Positions 1-7,728 of a DNA stretch of 64,000 nucleotides are shown one piece after another. Under the pieces are notes generated by a model. The model was not told the origin of the DNA. It saw only the letters and a program-made list of their open reading frames with translations, and searched no databases. The DNA comes from Sinomonas cellulolyticus (GTDB lineage: Bacteria; Actinomycetota; Actinomycetes; Actinomycetales; Micrococcaceae). Where the stretch lies: contig NZ_BNCM01000016.1 in NCBI RefSeq assembly GCF_014656475.1, forward strand, positions 1-64,000. Reading direction: 5' to 3'. The first letter of the stretch is position 1; each line of letters starts with the position of its first letter. The position numbers and the translations under genes are program-made.

Positions 1-97
1 TTCCAGCACCCGACCCCGACCTGACCTGCGGAAACACTCCAGAACCCGATTCACCTGTGCAAGTCGGGAGTTTCCACGCTCCGCTACCGTGGTCCAC

Positions 98-772
98 TCA
101 CGGGGCCGGGGGAGGCGGCGGCGGTCCTGGGTGGGCGCCCGGGTGCGGCGGTGGAGGCGGCGGCCCAGGGTGCGGTGGGCCAGGGTGCGGTGGGCCAGGG
201 TGCGGTGGGCCAGGGTGCGGTGGGCCAGGGTGCGGCGGCCCGGGATGCCGCAGGGGTGGGGGCCGATGCGGCTCCGGGTCGATATCCGAGGACTGGCCTT
301 GAGCGTGGGTCGAGACGGGGCGGTCATCGCCGGACCTGACGGCCTCTTGGGCGCCGGTCGATTCCGGCGCAGCCCCGCCAGAAGCTCCTGCTGCCTCGTC
401 GCGCGTGCTCTCCGCCTCGGCTGAGCTGCCCTCGGCCCGCTCGGACCCGCTCTCGCCGGGGAGGCCGAAGTGCTCCCGCACGGCGGTGGCATCGTTCTCG
501 CCGAGGCCCCCTCGGTCCGCGGTGACGGTCGGCGCGGAGCGCACCAGCTCGCCGTCGAACGCCACGCGGACGGCACTGCCGTCGAGGCTCGCGCCGTCGA
601 GCGGAACGAACCGCTGCGCGATCCCGAAGAAGCCAGCCCGGACGGAGACGAACGCCGGGGCGCCGGAGGAGTCGAGCACGAGCTGGTCGATCGAGCCGAG
701 GTCCGTGCCGTCGGCGGCGAGGAGCCGGCCGCCGGACTCGAGGACGTGGTCGAGGTCGTCACGCGAGATCAT
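98..772 (-). CDS. PRC-barrel domain protein with proline-rich repeat tail
   Basis: A 224-residue protein. Residues 1-105 look like a PRC-barrel: it opens MISRDDLDHVLESGGRLLAA and then gives short beta strands (DLGSIDQLVLDSSGAPAFVSV, RFVPLDGASL, VRVAFDGELV). PRC-barrels occur in RNA-processing and photosynthetic proteins and in many actinobacterial stress proteins; the role here is unknown. Residues 106-160 are acidic, Ser/Ala/Glu-rich linker. The last about 60 residues are HPGPP repeats and polyproline, encoded by 15-bp tandem repeats at 166-240. No signal peptide or membrane segment. The ATG start is preceded by CAGGAT with a 6-nt gap, so the mRNA may be leaderless. The family call is firm; function is not. 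Confidence 0.8.
   Translation of the reverse strand: MISRDDLDHVLESGGRLLAADGTDLGSIDQLVLDSSGAPAFVSVRAGFFGIAQRFVPLDGASLDGSAVRVAFDGELVRSAPTVTADRGGLGENDATAVREHFGLPGESGSERAEGSSAEAESTRDEAAGASGGAAPESTGAQEAVRSGDDRPVSTHAQGQSSDIDPEPHRPPPLRHPGPPHPGPPHPGPPHPGPPHPGPPHPGPPPPPPHPGAHPGPPPPPPAP
166..240. repeat. 15-bp tandem repeat, five copies
   Basis: Unit CAGGGTGCGGTGGGC starts at 166, 181, 196 and 211 without change, and a fifth copy at 226 differs at two bases. Fifteen is a multiple of three, so on the minus strand each unit adds HPGPP to the tail of the PRC-barrel protein without shifting frame. Such arrays commonly change copy number by slippage. Confidence 0.95.
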
Positions 773-803
773 GGGCTGATCCTGCCATCGTCGGGCCCTC
801 CGG

Positions 804-1982
804 TCACGGGACTGCCGCGAGCAGCGCGGCGGGAACCACGAGCAGCGGCACGAGAACGGCGCCGGCCGCCGCGTAGCCCCACCAGGAGATCCGCACGCCG
901 AGGCGGCGCAGCTGCTCGTGCCAGATCAGCGTGGCCAGGGACGCCCACGGTGTCACGAGCGGTCCTGCATTCACTCCGACGAGCAGCGCTGCGAGCCGGG
1001 CCGGAGAGCCGGCAGCCTGCTCGAACGCCAGATACGCGGGCAGGTTGTTCACCGCGTTGGCCCCCGCCGCTCCGGCCGCGGCGACGCGCAGCAGATCCCC
1101 CGGCCCCTCGCCCGTGCCCAGCAGCGCTCCGGCGACTTCGCGGGCGCCCAAGTGCTGGAGGGCCTCCATCACAACGAACAGCCCCGACGCGAAGAGGAGC
1201 AGCTGCCACGGGACCAGCGCCCACACGAGCACCGCGCGCCGTCGTGCGCTGAAGACGGCCACCAGCACGAGAGCGGCTGCGGCGGCCGGGATCCAGACCG
1301 GGACCCCGGAGACCAGGGCCGGCAGCAGCAGGGCGAGCACGGCGGCGCCGGTGCCGAGGAGCACCGGATCGGCCGACGCCGGCGTCCGGCCGTCCGCATG
1401 GACGCGCACCACCCGCACGCTGTAGTAGCGCGCGGCGAGCTGCCGCCGGAACAGGACGGCGACCGCCGCGGCCGGTACGAGGGCGCACCAGAGCGCCGGC
1501 AGCGCCATGCGGGCCGCGAACGCGGCGGGGGAGATGTCGCCGAGGGCATGGAGCGCGAGGAGGTTGGTGAGGTTCGAGACCGGCAGCAGGAGGGAACCGG
1601 TGTTGGCTAGCCACACCGTGGTGAGCGCGAAAGGCAGGGGCGGAAGGGAGCACCGCCGCGCGAGGACCACCACGATGGGCGTCAGGAGGACAGCGGTGGT
1701 GTCCAGCGAGAGGAACGCCGTCGCGGCAAGCGAGAGTGCCACGACGAGGAGCCACAGCACCGCTACCCGTCCGCGGCCCCACCGCCGGAACTGGGAGGCG
1801 ATCCATTCGAAGAGCCCCGCCGCGTTGAGCAGTTCCGTCACCACAGTGATGGCGGCAACGAACGCGAGGATCGGTCCGACGCGGGCCGCGAGCTCTGCGA
1901 GCGCAGGCCACGGCAGGAGCCCCGCGGCCACGGCGGCGGCGCCCAGGACAAGCAGCACGGCTCCCGTGACGGCCAGAGGCAT
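804..1982 (-). CDS. ArsB/SLC13-type ion transporter
   Basis: A 392-residue, very hydrophobic protein with about 10-11 membrane segments. It has two related halves typical of the ArsB/NhaD/SLC13 superfamily: SLDTTAVLLTPIVVVL and SNLTNLLALHALGD in the first, GANAVNNLPAYLAFE and VNAGPLVTPWASLATLIWHE in the second. These paired Asn/Pro hairpins line the anion/sodium site in the superfamily. It probably sits in the cytoplasmic membrane and moves arsenite, another oxyanion or a carboxylate; the substrate cannot be read from sequence, and no ars genes are adjacent. A TAGACT box ends 6 nt before the ATG, so transcription may start at the start codon. Confidence 0.8.
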   Translation of the reverse strand: MPLAVTGAVLLVLGAAAVAAGLLPWPALAELAARVGPILAFVAAITVVTELLNAAGLFEWIASQFRRWGRGRVAVLWLLVVALSLAATAFLSLDTTAVLLTPIVVVLARRCSLPPLPFALTTVWLANTGSLLLPVSNLTNLLALHALGDISPAAFAARMALPALWCALVPAAAVAVLFRRQLAARYYSVRVVRVHADGRTPASADPVLLGTGAAVLALLLPALVSGVPVWIPAAAAALVLVAVFSARRRAVLVWALVPWQLLLFASGLFVVMEALQHLGAREVAGALLGTGEGPGDLLRVAAAGAAGANAVNNLPAYLAFEQAAGSPARLAALLVGVNAGPLVTPWASLATLIWHEQLRRLGVRISWWGYAAAGAVLVPLLVVPAALLAAVP

Positions 1983-1988
1983 GGGGAC

Positions 1989-1994
1989 AGTCTA
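1989..1994 (-). promoter_or_regulatory. -10 box of a probable leaderless promoter
   Basis: TAGACT on the minus strand, separated by 6 nt (GTCCCC) from the ATG of the ArsB/SLC13-type transporter. No Shine-Dalgarno sequence fits between them, as expected for leaderless transcripts common in Actinobacteria. Confidence 0.5.
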
Positions 1995-2011
1995 GGGAAC
2001 GGCCTCTTGTC

Positions 2012-2455
2012 TCAGAGTGCGGGGAGGAGTTCCGCGAGCGTGGCGAGATCGGTGCGCACCTGATGGGTGTAGGTCTTCGTCACGATTGCATCGCCCAGTG
2101 TGCCGAACGCACCGCCCAGGCCCTCGACCGCGTCGAGGGTGTAGCCGACACGGGTTCCGTCCCCCTCAGGGGCGAGCGCGTAGGTGCTCGTGAAGGGGAT
2201 CTGGCTCTCGGTGGACCGGATGGTGAGCCTCGTGGGCCGGTCGTATTCGATGACCTCGACTGCCCAGTCGAAGGTGACACCGAGAATCTTGTTCCTGCCG
2301 CTGAAGAGGCTCCCGACCCCGATGGGAAGGTCGCCGTCGAGCTCCGCATACGTCACGGCCGCCTGGTACAGGGGCGAGTTGGCCGGGTCGCTGATGAAGT
2401 CGAAGACCTTCTCCGGCGGTACGGGAACGAAGACGCTCTCGTGGATCGTAGGCAT
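2012..2455 (-). CDS. SRPBCC (START-like) family protein
   Basis: A 147-residue soluble protein. It begins MPTIHESVFVPVPPEKVFDF, the standard first strand and helix of the SRPBCC/polyketide-cyclase fold, followed by ISDPANSPLYQ and a C-terminal helix (KTYTHQVRTDLATLAELLP). The fold binds hydrophobic ligands; the ligand is unknown. The ATG at 2455 was chosen because GAGGAGG lies just upstream; an extension to 2494 would add 13 residues that look like the ribosome-binding site read as protein. It lies between the transporter and the glycosylase on the same strand, with short gaps, but no functional link is apparent. Confidence 0.85.
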   Translation of the reverse strand: MPTIHESVFVPVPPEKVFDFISDPANSPLYQAAVTYAELDGDLPIGVGSLFSGRNKILGVTFDWAVEVIEYDRPTRLTIRSTESQIPFTSTYALAPEGDGTRVGYTLDAVEGLGGAFGTLGDAIVTKTYTHQVRTDLATLAELLPAL

Positions 2456-2546
2456 GGGGCCTCCTCGATGCTTCCGCCGGCGCACGGCCGGCATCGGCAG
2501 GATACGCCGCCCCGGGCGCGGCGGAACAGCCTCGGCAGCGTGCGCC

Positions 2547-3572
2547 TCAGTGGTACCGGTGGTCCTGGATCGTCATCTTGGCGCCGTACCGCGGGGCGCG
2601 CACACCGGAGAGCCCGAGGAGCCGGACCACGCGCTGGCGCTGGCCCCGCCAGGGCTCGAGCAGGCGCAGCATCCCGGCGTCGTCCGTCCGCTCGCCCGTG
2701 AGCGCGTAGCCCACGAACTTTGCCAGGTGGAAGTCGCCCACCGAGACCGAGTCCGGGTCCGCGTGAGTCCGCTGGGTGACCTCGGCGGCCGTCCACACGC
2801 CAATGCCGGGGATGCCCTGGAGCGCCGCTGCCGCCTCCTGCGCGGTCCGGGATGCGAGCCGCTCGATGCCCGACGCCGCGCGCAGGGCACGCATCACCGT
2901 CGCCGACCGCTGGGGCCCCACCCCGGCACGGTGCCACTCCCACGAGGGGATCCGCAGCCAGGCCTGAGCGGTCGGGGCGACCATGAGCCCGGCCGGGGCG
3001 AGCGTTCCCGACCTCGGCGCAGGTGTCCCGTAGCGGCGCACGAGGTACCGATAGGCGCGGCGCGCCTCAAGCGTGGTGACCTTCTGCTCGAGGATCGTGG
3101 GCACGAGCGCCTCCACCATGCGGCCCGTCGCGGGGAGCCGCAGCCCCGGGTGGCGCCGCCGGGTCTCGCGCACCAGGGCAGGGAGCGTGGCGAGGAACCC
3201 TTCCTCGTCGAATCCGGACCACGAGTCGGTCAGTCCCAGCATCGAGGGCGCGGACGTCACGGCCGACGCCGCTCCCTCACCCCAGGCCCGCACCCTCACC
3301 TCGCCTGGCTGGCCCGCCACAGCCCGGTGCGTGATCAGGAGCGTTGCGGGGCCCTCAGGTGTGGTGAAGGCCGCCCACAGACCCCCCGGGTGGGGCGCGA
3401 AGCACGGGTCCCCGTCCCCACGCTGCAGGGGGAAGCAGGTCACGGCCAGTGAATAGTGCGCGGGCGCGTCCCAGGTCCCCTCGGCGTCCGGGCGTGCTAT
3501 CGCCGGCGTCTCTCCCGCCGGCGTCTCTCCCGCTGGCGGGGCTGCGGTGGGAGGCGGCGGAGCGATGGTCAC
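2547..3572 (-). CDS. DNA-3-methyladenine glycosylase (AlkA/HhH-GPD type)
   Basis: A 341-residue base-excision repair glycosylase. The helix-hairpin-helix is LQGIPGIGVWTA (residues 251-262), and the catalytic Asp is D280 in DSVSVGDFHLAKF, spaced as in the AlkA family. Upstream, MVEALVPTILEQKVTTLEA (152-170) is the usual start of the glycosylase domain. The family excises alkylated purines such as 3-methyladenine. Residues 1-30 are a Pro/Ala-rich tail with a short AGETP repeat. Start is GTG at 3572; its ribosome-binding site is poor, so a shorter protein is possible. The rest of the protein matches family length. Confidence in the family is high, substrate range unknown. Confidence 0.85.
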   Translation of the reverse strand: MTIAPPPPTAAPPAGETPAGETPAIARPDAEGTWDAPAHYSLAVTCFPLQRGDGDPCFAPHPGGLWAAFTTPEGPATLLITHRAVAGQPGEVRVRAWGEGAASAVTSAPSMLGLTDSWSGFDEEGFLATLPALVRETRRRHPGLRLPATGRMVEALVPTILEQKVTTLEARRAYRYLVRRYGTPAPRSGTLAPAGLMVAPTAQAWLRIPSWEWHRAGVGPQRSATVMRALRAASGIERLASRTAQEAAAALQGIPGIGVWTAAEVTQRTHADPDSVSVGDFHLAKFVGYALTGERTDDAGMLRLLEPWRGQRQRVVRLLGLSGVRAPRYGAKMTIQDHRYH

Positions 3573-3739
3573 CGGAACATCGTGCCACGCGGCGCTGACA
3601 GTCCAGGGCGAGCGCGCCGACGTATCCGGACTGCGGCACCTGCGCGGGGCAGAGAAGTCCTTCGGCCCTAGGACGCAGGCGTGCGGCTTCCGACAATCGG
3701 ACTACCGCAGTGATCCACGGCCGGAAGAGGCGAGCGCGC

Positions 3740-4138
3740 ATGGCAGGAAAAGTCGTCCACTTCGAGATTCCCCTCGACGACGTCGAACGGGGGCGCCGGT
3801 TCTTCGCCGAAGCCTTCGGATGGGAGATCAACCCGCTGCCGGAGATGGAGTACACGCTCGTGGGCACGACGCCGCTGGACGAGGAGGGCATGCCCATCGA
3901 GGCCGGCTCCATCAACGGCGGGATGTTCGCGCGCGGCCCCCAGTCGCCCTCGTCGGCGCCGTTGATCACCATCGACGTCGAGGACATCGACGCCGCGCTG
4001 CAGAAGATCGAGTCCCTTGGCGGAGCAACCGTGCTCCCGCGCATGCCCGTGGGCGAGATGGGCTTCACCGCCTACTTCAAGGACACCGAGGGCAACGTCC
4101 TGGGGCTCTGGGAAACCCGCAGTCCAGGGGCCGAATGA
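3740..4138 (+). CDS. VOC (glyoxalase/bleomycin-resistance) family protein
   Basis: A 132-residue single-module vicinal oxygen chelate protein. MAGKVVHFEIPLDDVERGRR and FFAEAFGWEI form the first beta-alpha-beta unit; MGFTAYFKDTEGNVLGLWE is the typical C-terminal strand pair with a conserved DxxGN and a terminal Glu. VOC proteins are metal-dependent isomerases, dioxygenases or binding proteins; no specific reaction can be assigned. The ATG at 3740 was preferred over GTG at 3710 because GGAAGAGG stands about 9 nt upstream. It converges with dnaE2, whose stop lies 25 bp away. Confidence 0.85.
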   Translation: MAGKVVHFEIPLDDVERGRRFFAEAFGWEINPLPEMEYTLVGTTPLDEEGMPIEAGSINGGMFARGPQSPSSAPLITIDVEDIDAALQKIESLGGATVLPRMPVGEMGFTAYFKDTEGNVLGLWETRSPGAE

Positions 4139-4162
4139 GCGGCGCAGCTCCCCGGCTGCGCT

Positions 4163-7100
4163 TCACCGGAAGTCCCGGCTCGAGGTCTTCGCCGTGAGCG
4201 GGAGGGCCTCGAGCCGGTCCGCGACCAGGTTCGTCACGCCCTCCGCGGACCGCTCGAGGATGCCCCGGATCACCATGGCCGGGGCGGTCTGGGCCGTACG
4301 GCGGTAGCGCTTCCACACCCCGACGCTGCACACCACATTGAGGAGCCCCGTCTCGTCCTCGATGTTCATGAAGGTGATGCCCTGGGCGGTGCCCGGGCGC
4401 TGCCGGTGGGTCACGACCCCCGCCACCTCGACGCGGCCTCCCGGCTCGGCCGAGCGCAGCCGGTCGATGCGCAGGACTCCCCGCGCCTCGAGGCGGTCCC
4501 GGGCATGGCGCAGCGGGTGGTCATCCGTGGCGATCCCTGTGGCCCACAGGTCGTAGGCCACAGCCTCCTCCTCGGCAAGGGCGGGCAGGAGCGGGGGCTG
4601 GACGTACGGCTGGGAGCCGGGCAGCTGGCCCGGCCGCTCGAGGGCGGCAGCGCCGGACTGCCACAGGGCCTCGCGCCGTGTGAGGCCGAGGCAGTCCAGA
4701 GCCCCGGCGGAGGCGAGCGCCTCGAGCTGCTCCGCCGTGAGGCCCGTGCGCCGGGACAGCTCGGCGATCTCCCGGAACGCGCCGCCGGCTTCGCGGTCGG
4801 CCACGATCCTCTCCGCCAGCTCGTGCCCGATGCCCCGAACGCTCGCCAGGCCGAGCCGCACCGCCCGCGCGGCGTCGCGCCGGTGCGCCGCCGTCTCGTC
4901 CGGCGCCTCGGGGTCGAACTGCCCGGCGGGAGGCTGCACTCGTTCCAGGCAGGTGTCGAGTCCGGTCTCCGGCGCCCTCCCCTGAGGTGCGCCCCGCAGC
5001 GGCGACCCGTCCGCGTCCGTGGGGGCGCCGCCGTCGTGCGCCTCCTCGAGCCCTTCGAGCGACGCATCCGCCCGGGAGCGGAGGATGTCGGGACGCAGAA
5101 CGGTGACGCCGTGGCGGCGGGCATCGGCCACGAGGGTCTGGGGCGAGTAGAAGCCCATGGGCTGGGCGCGCAGGAGCGCGGCGAGGAACGCCCCCGGATA
5201 ATGCAGCTTGAGCCACGAGCTCGCGTACACGAGGACGGCGAAGCTGATCGAGTGGGACTCGGCGAAGCCGAAGTCCGCGAAGGCCGCGATCTGGGTGTAG
5301 ATCGCCTTCGACTCCTCGGGGGTGAGCCCCTTCGCGGCCATGCCGGCGAACAGCTTCTCCTTGAGGCTGCCGATCTTCTCCACCCCCCGCTTGGAGCCCA
5401 TGGCCCTCCGGAGCAGGTCGGCGTCCTCGGCCGTGCAGCCTCCGATCGCCATGGCCATCTGCATGAGCTGCTCCTGGAAGAGCGGCACCCCGAGGGTCCG
5501 TTCGAGCACCGGCTCGAGGAGGGGGTGGGGGTAGGTGACGGCCTCCTCGCCAGCCCGGCGGCGGATGTACGGGTGCACGGCACCGCCCTGGATCGGGCCC
5601 GGCCGGATGAGCGCGATCTCCACCACGAGGTCGTAGAACCGCCGCGGCCGCAGCCGGGGGAGGGTGCTCATCTGCGCGCGGGACTCGACCTGGAACACCC
5701 CCACCGAGTCGGCGCGGCACAGCATGTCGTACACCGCAGGCTCCTCCTTGGGGATGTCCTCGATCCGCCACCGCACCCCGAAGTGCTCCTCGACGAGGTC
5801 GAAGCAGTACTGGAGGGCAGCGAGCATGCCGAGCCCGAGCAGGTCGAACTTGACCAGGCCCATCCACTCGCAGTCGTCCTTGTCCCACTGGAGCACCGTC
5901 CGGTCCTCCATGCGCGCGTGCTCGATCGGCACGACCTCCCCGACGGGGCGCTCCGTGAGCACCATGCCGCCCGAGTGGATGCCGAGGTGCCGCGGATAGC
6001 CGAGGAACTGCTCGGCGAGGGCGACGACGCGGGCCGGGATCCCGTCGTCGTCCGCCGCGGCGGAGAGCGCGTCCCAGCGTTCGATCCTCTTGGACCACGC
6101 GTCCTGCTGCCCCTGCCCGTAGCCGAGGGCCTTCGCCGCGTCCCGCACCGCGTTCTTGGGCCGGTAGCTGACCACATTGGCCACCTGTGCGGCATTGGTG
6201 CGCCCGTACTTGGCGTAGACGTGCTGGATGACCTCCTCGCGGCGGTCCGAGTCGAAGTCGACGTCGATGTCCGGCTCCTCCTCGCGCAGGCTCGAGAGGA
6301 ACCGCTCGAACGGCAGGCGGTAGGCGATGCTGTCCACAGCCGTGATGCCGAGCAGGTAGCAGACGGCCGAGTTGGCGGCCGAGCCGCGCCCCTGGCACAG
6401 GATGCCGCGGCTGCGGGCGAACTGCACGATCTCGTGCACAATGAGGAAGTAGCCCGGGAAGTCCTTCTTCTCGATCACGGCGAGCTCCTTCTCGACGCGC
6501 TCGTGGACCTCGTGCAGGGGGACCGGCCCCCGCCAGCCGGGGCCCGGCGTGCCGTAGCGGTCCACGAGGCCGCGCTCCACGAGCCCCCGCAGGTGGGACA
6601 TGGGCGTGTGCCCCTCGGGGACGTCCTGCTTGGGGAGCCTGGGGCGCGCGGAGCGCAGGGGGAACGCGAGCCGGTCCGCGAGGCGGACGGTGTTCTCGAC
6701 CGCCTCCGGGTAGCGGGCGAACCTCTCGGCCATCTCCGCGCCGCTGCGCAGATGGGCGCCGTCGCTGGCCGGCAGCCAGCCGTCGAGGTCGTCGAGGCTG
6801 CGCCGCGCCCGTACCGCTGCGAGGGCGGTGGCGAGCGGGTGCCGGGACGGCTCGGCGAAGTGGACGGCGTTCGTTGCCACGCACGGCAGCCCGAGGTGCC
6901 GGGCGATCTGGGCGAGCGCGTCGTTGTGGCTGCTGTCGAGGGGGTTGCCCTGGTCGAACAGCTCCACGGCAACCCCGTCCGCCCCGAACAGCTCCACGAG
7001 CCGTGCCGCCGCGGACTCGGCGGCTCCCGGCCCACCGTCCGCGAGGGCCCGCCGCACCGGCGACTTCCGGCAGCCGGTGAGCACCATGCAGTGGCCTCGG

Positions 7101-7717
7101 AGCCGCTCCGCGAGGTCCTCGAGGACGTATACGGGGCGTCCCTTCTCCGCACCCGCGGCGAGCTGGGCCGCCGTGATCGCCCCGGCGAGGCGGTGGTAGC
7201 CCTCTTCGCCCCGGGCCAGGACGAGGAGGTGCTCGCCCTCCGGATCGGGCACCCCGTTCTGGGGGGAGCCCAGGCCGAGGGAGAGCTCGGCCCCGAACAC
7301 GGTGGCCAGGCCGTACGCCTCAGCGGCCTCCGCGAGCCGGACCACCCCGTAGAAGCCGTCGTGGTCCGTGATGGCCAGCGCGTGCAGCCCCAGGCGCACG
7401 GCCTCTTCCACGAGCTCCTCGGGCGAGGACGCGCCGTCGAGGAAGCTGTAGTGGGAGTGGGCGTGCAGCTCTGCGTACGGCACTGCCGCCGGCTGGGAGA
7501 CGCCGGGCAGGGGGATGTACGGGCCGCGCTTGCGGGACCAGGCCGGGCTGTCCCCGCCGTCATGCTCGATCGGCGTCCTGCCGGTGTCGGTGCGGCCGGC
7601 GCCGCGGGGACCCGGCCTCCGGGGGCCGGAGGACCGCAGCGCCTCTGCCGTGACCTCTTTGCCTTCGAGGATGTCATGCAGCTGCTGCCAGGGGATCGGC
7701 GGGTTGTTCCAGCCCAA
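4163..7717 (-). CDS. dnaE2: Error-prone DNA polymerase III alpha subunit DnaE2
   Basis: A 1184-residue C-family polymerase. It starts with the DnaE2 hallmark GWNNPPIPW. The PHP domain begins at about 81 (AELHAHSHYSFLDG and ALAITDHDGFYG). The polymerase active site has PDIDVDFD at 482-489 with catalytic aspartates D485 and D487, after CQGRGSAANSAVCYLLG (441-457). The C-terminal part has a helix-hairpin-helix region and an OB fold (about 1090-1140, ending ITFMNIEDETGLLNVV). DnaE2 works with ImuA and ImuB in damage-induced mutagenic translesion synthesis. The start is TTG at 7717, supported by AAGGAGG 6-7 nt upstream; imuB ends only 11 bp before it. Last gene of the SOS operon. Confidence 0.97.
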   Translation of the reverse strand: MGWNNPPIPWQQLHDILEGKEVTAEALRSSGPRRPGPRGAGRTDTGRTPIEHDGGDSPAWSRKRGPYIPLPGVSQPAAVPYAELHAHSHYSFLDGASSPEELVEEAVRLGLHALAITDHDGFYGVVRLAEAAEAYGLATVFGAELSLGLGSPQNGVPDPEGEHLLVLARGEEGYHRLAGAITAAQLAAGAEKGRPVYVLEDLAERLRGHCMVLTGCRKSPVRRALADGGPGAAESAAARLVELFGADGVAVELFDQGNPLDSSHNDALAQIARHLGLPCVATNAVHFAEPSRHPLATALAAVRARRSLDDLDGWLPASDGAHLRSGAEMAERFARYPEAVENTVRLADRLAFPLRSARPRLPKQDVPEGHTPMSHLRGLVERGLVDRYGTPGPGWRGPVPLHEVHERVEKELAVIEKKDFPGYFLIVHEIVQFARSRGILCQGRGSAANSAVCYLLGITAVDSIAYRLPFERFLSSLREEEPDIDVDFDSDRREEVIQHVYAKYGRTNAAQVANVVSYRPKNAVRDAAKALGYGQGQQDAWSKRIERWDALSAAADDDGIPARVVALAEQFLGYPRHLGIHSGGMVLTERPVGEVVPIEHARMEDRTVLQWDKDDCEWMGLVKFDLLGLGMLAALQYCFDLVEEHFGVRWRIEDIPKEEPAVYDMLCRADSVGVFQVESRAQMSTLPRLRPRRFYDLVVEIALIRPGPIQGGAVHPYIRRRAGEEAVTYPHPLLEPVLERTLGVPLFQEQLMQMAMAIGGCTAEDADLLRRAMGSKRGVEKIGSLKEKLFAGMAAKGLTPEESKAIYTQIAAFADFGFAESHSISFAVLVYASSWLKLHYPGAFLAALLRAQPMGFYSPQTLVADARRHGVTVLRPDILRSRADASLEGLEEAHDGGAPTDADGSPLRGAPQGRAPETGLDTCLERVQPPAGQFDPEAPDETAAHRRDAARAVRLGLASVRGIGHELAERIVADREAGGAFREIAELSRRTGLTAEQLEALASAGALDCLGLTRREALWQSGAAALERPGQLPGSQPYVQPPLLPALAEEEAVAYDLWATGIATDDHPLRHARDRLEARGVLRIDRLRSAEPGGRVEVAGVVTHRQRPGTAQGITFMNIEDETGLLNVVCSVGVWKRYRRTAQTAPAMVIRGILERSAEGVTNLVADRLEALPLTAKTSSRDFR

Positions 7718-7728
7718 GGCAACCTCCT

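Noticed and set aside
57..339. Glycine-rich plus-strand ORFs made of GGPGC or GQGAV repeats
   Set aside because: They are the 15-bp repeat array read on the other strand; the minus-strand PRC-barrel gene explains the region.
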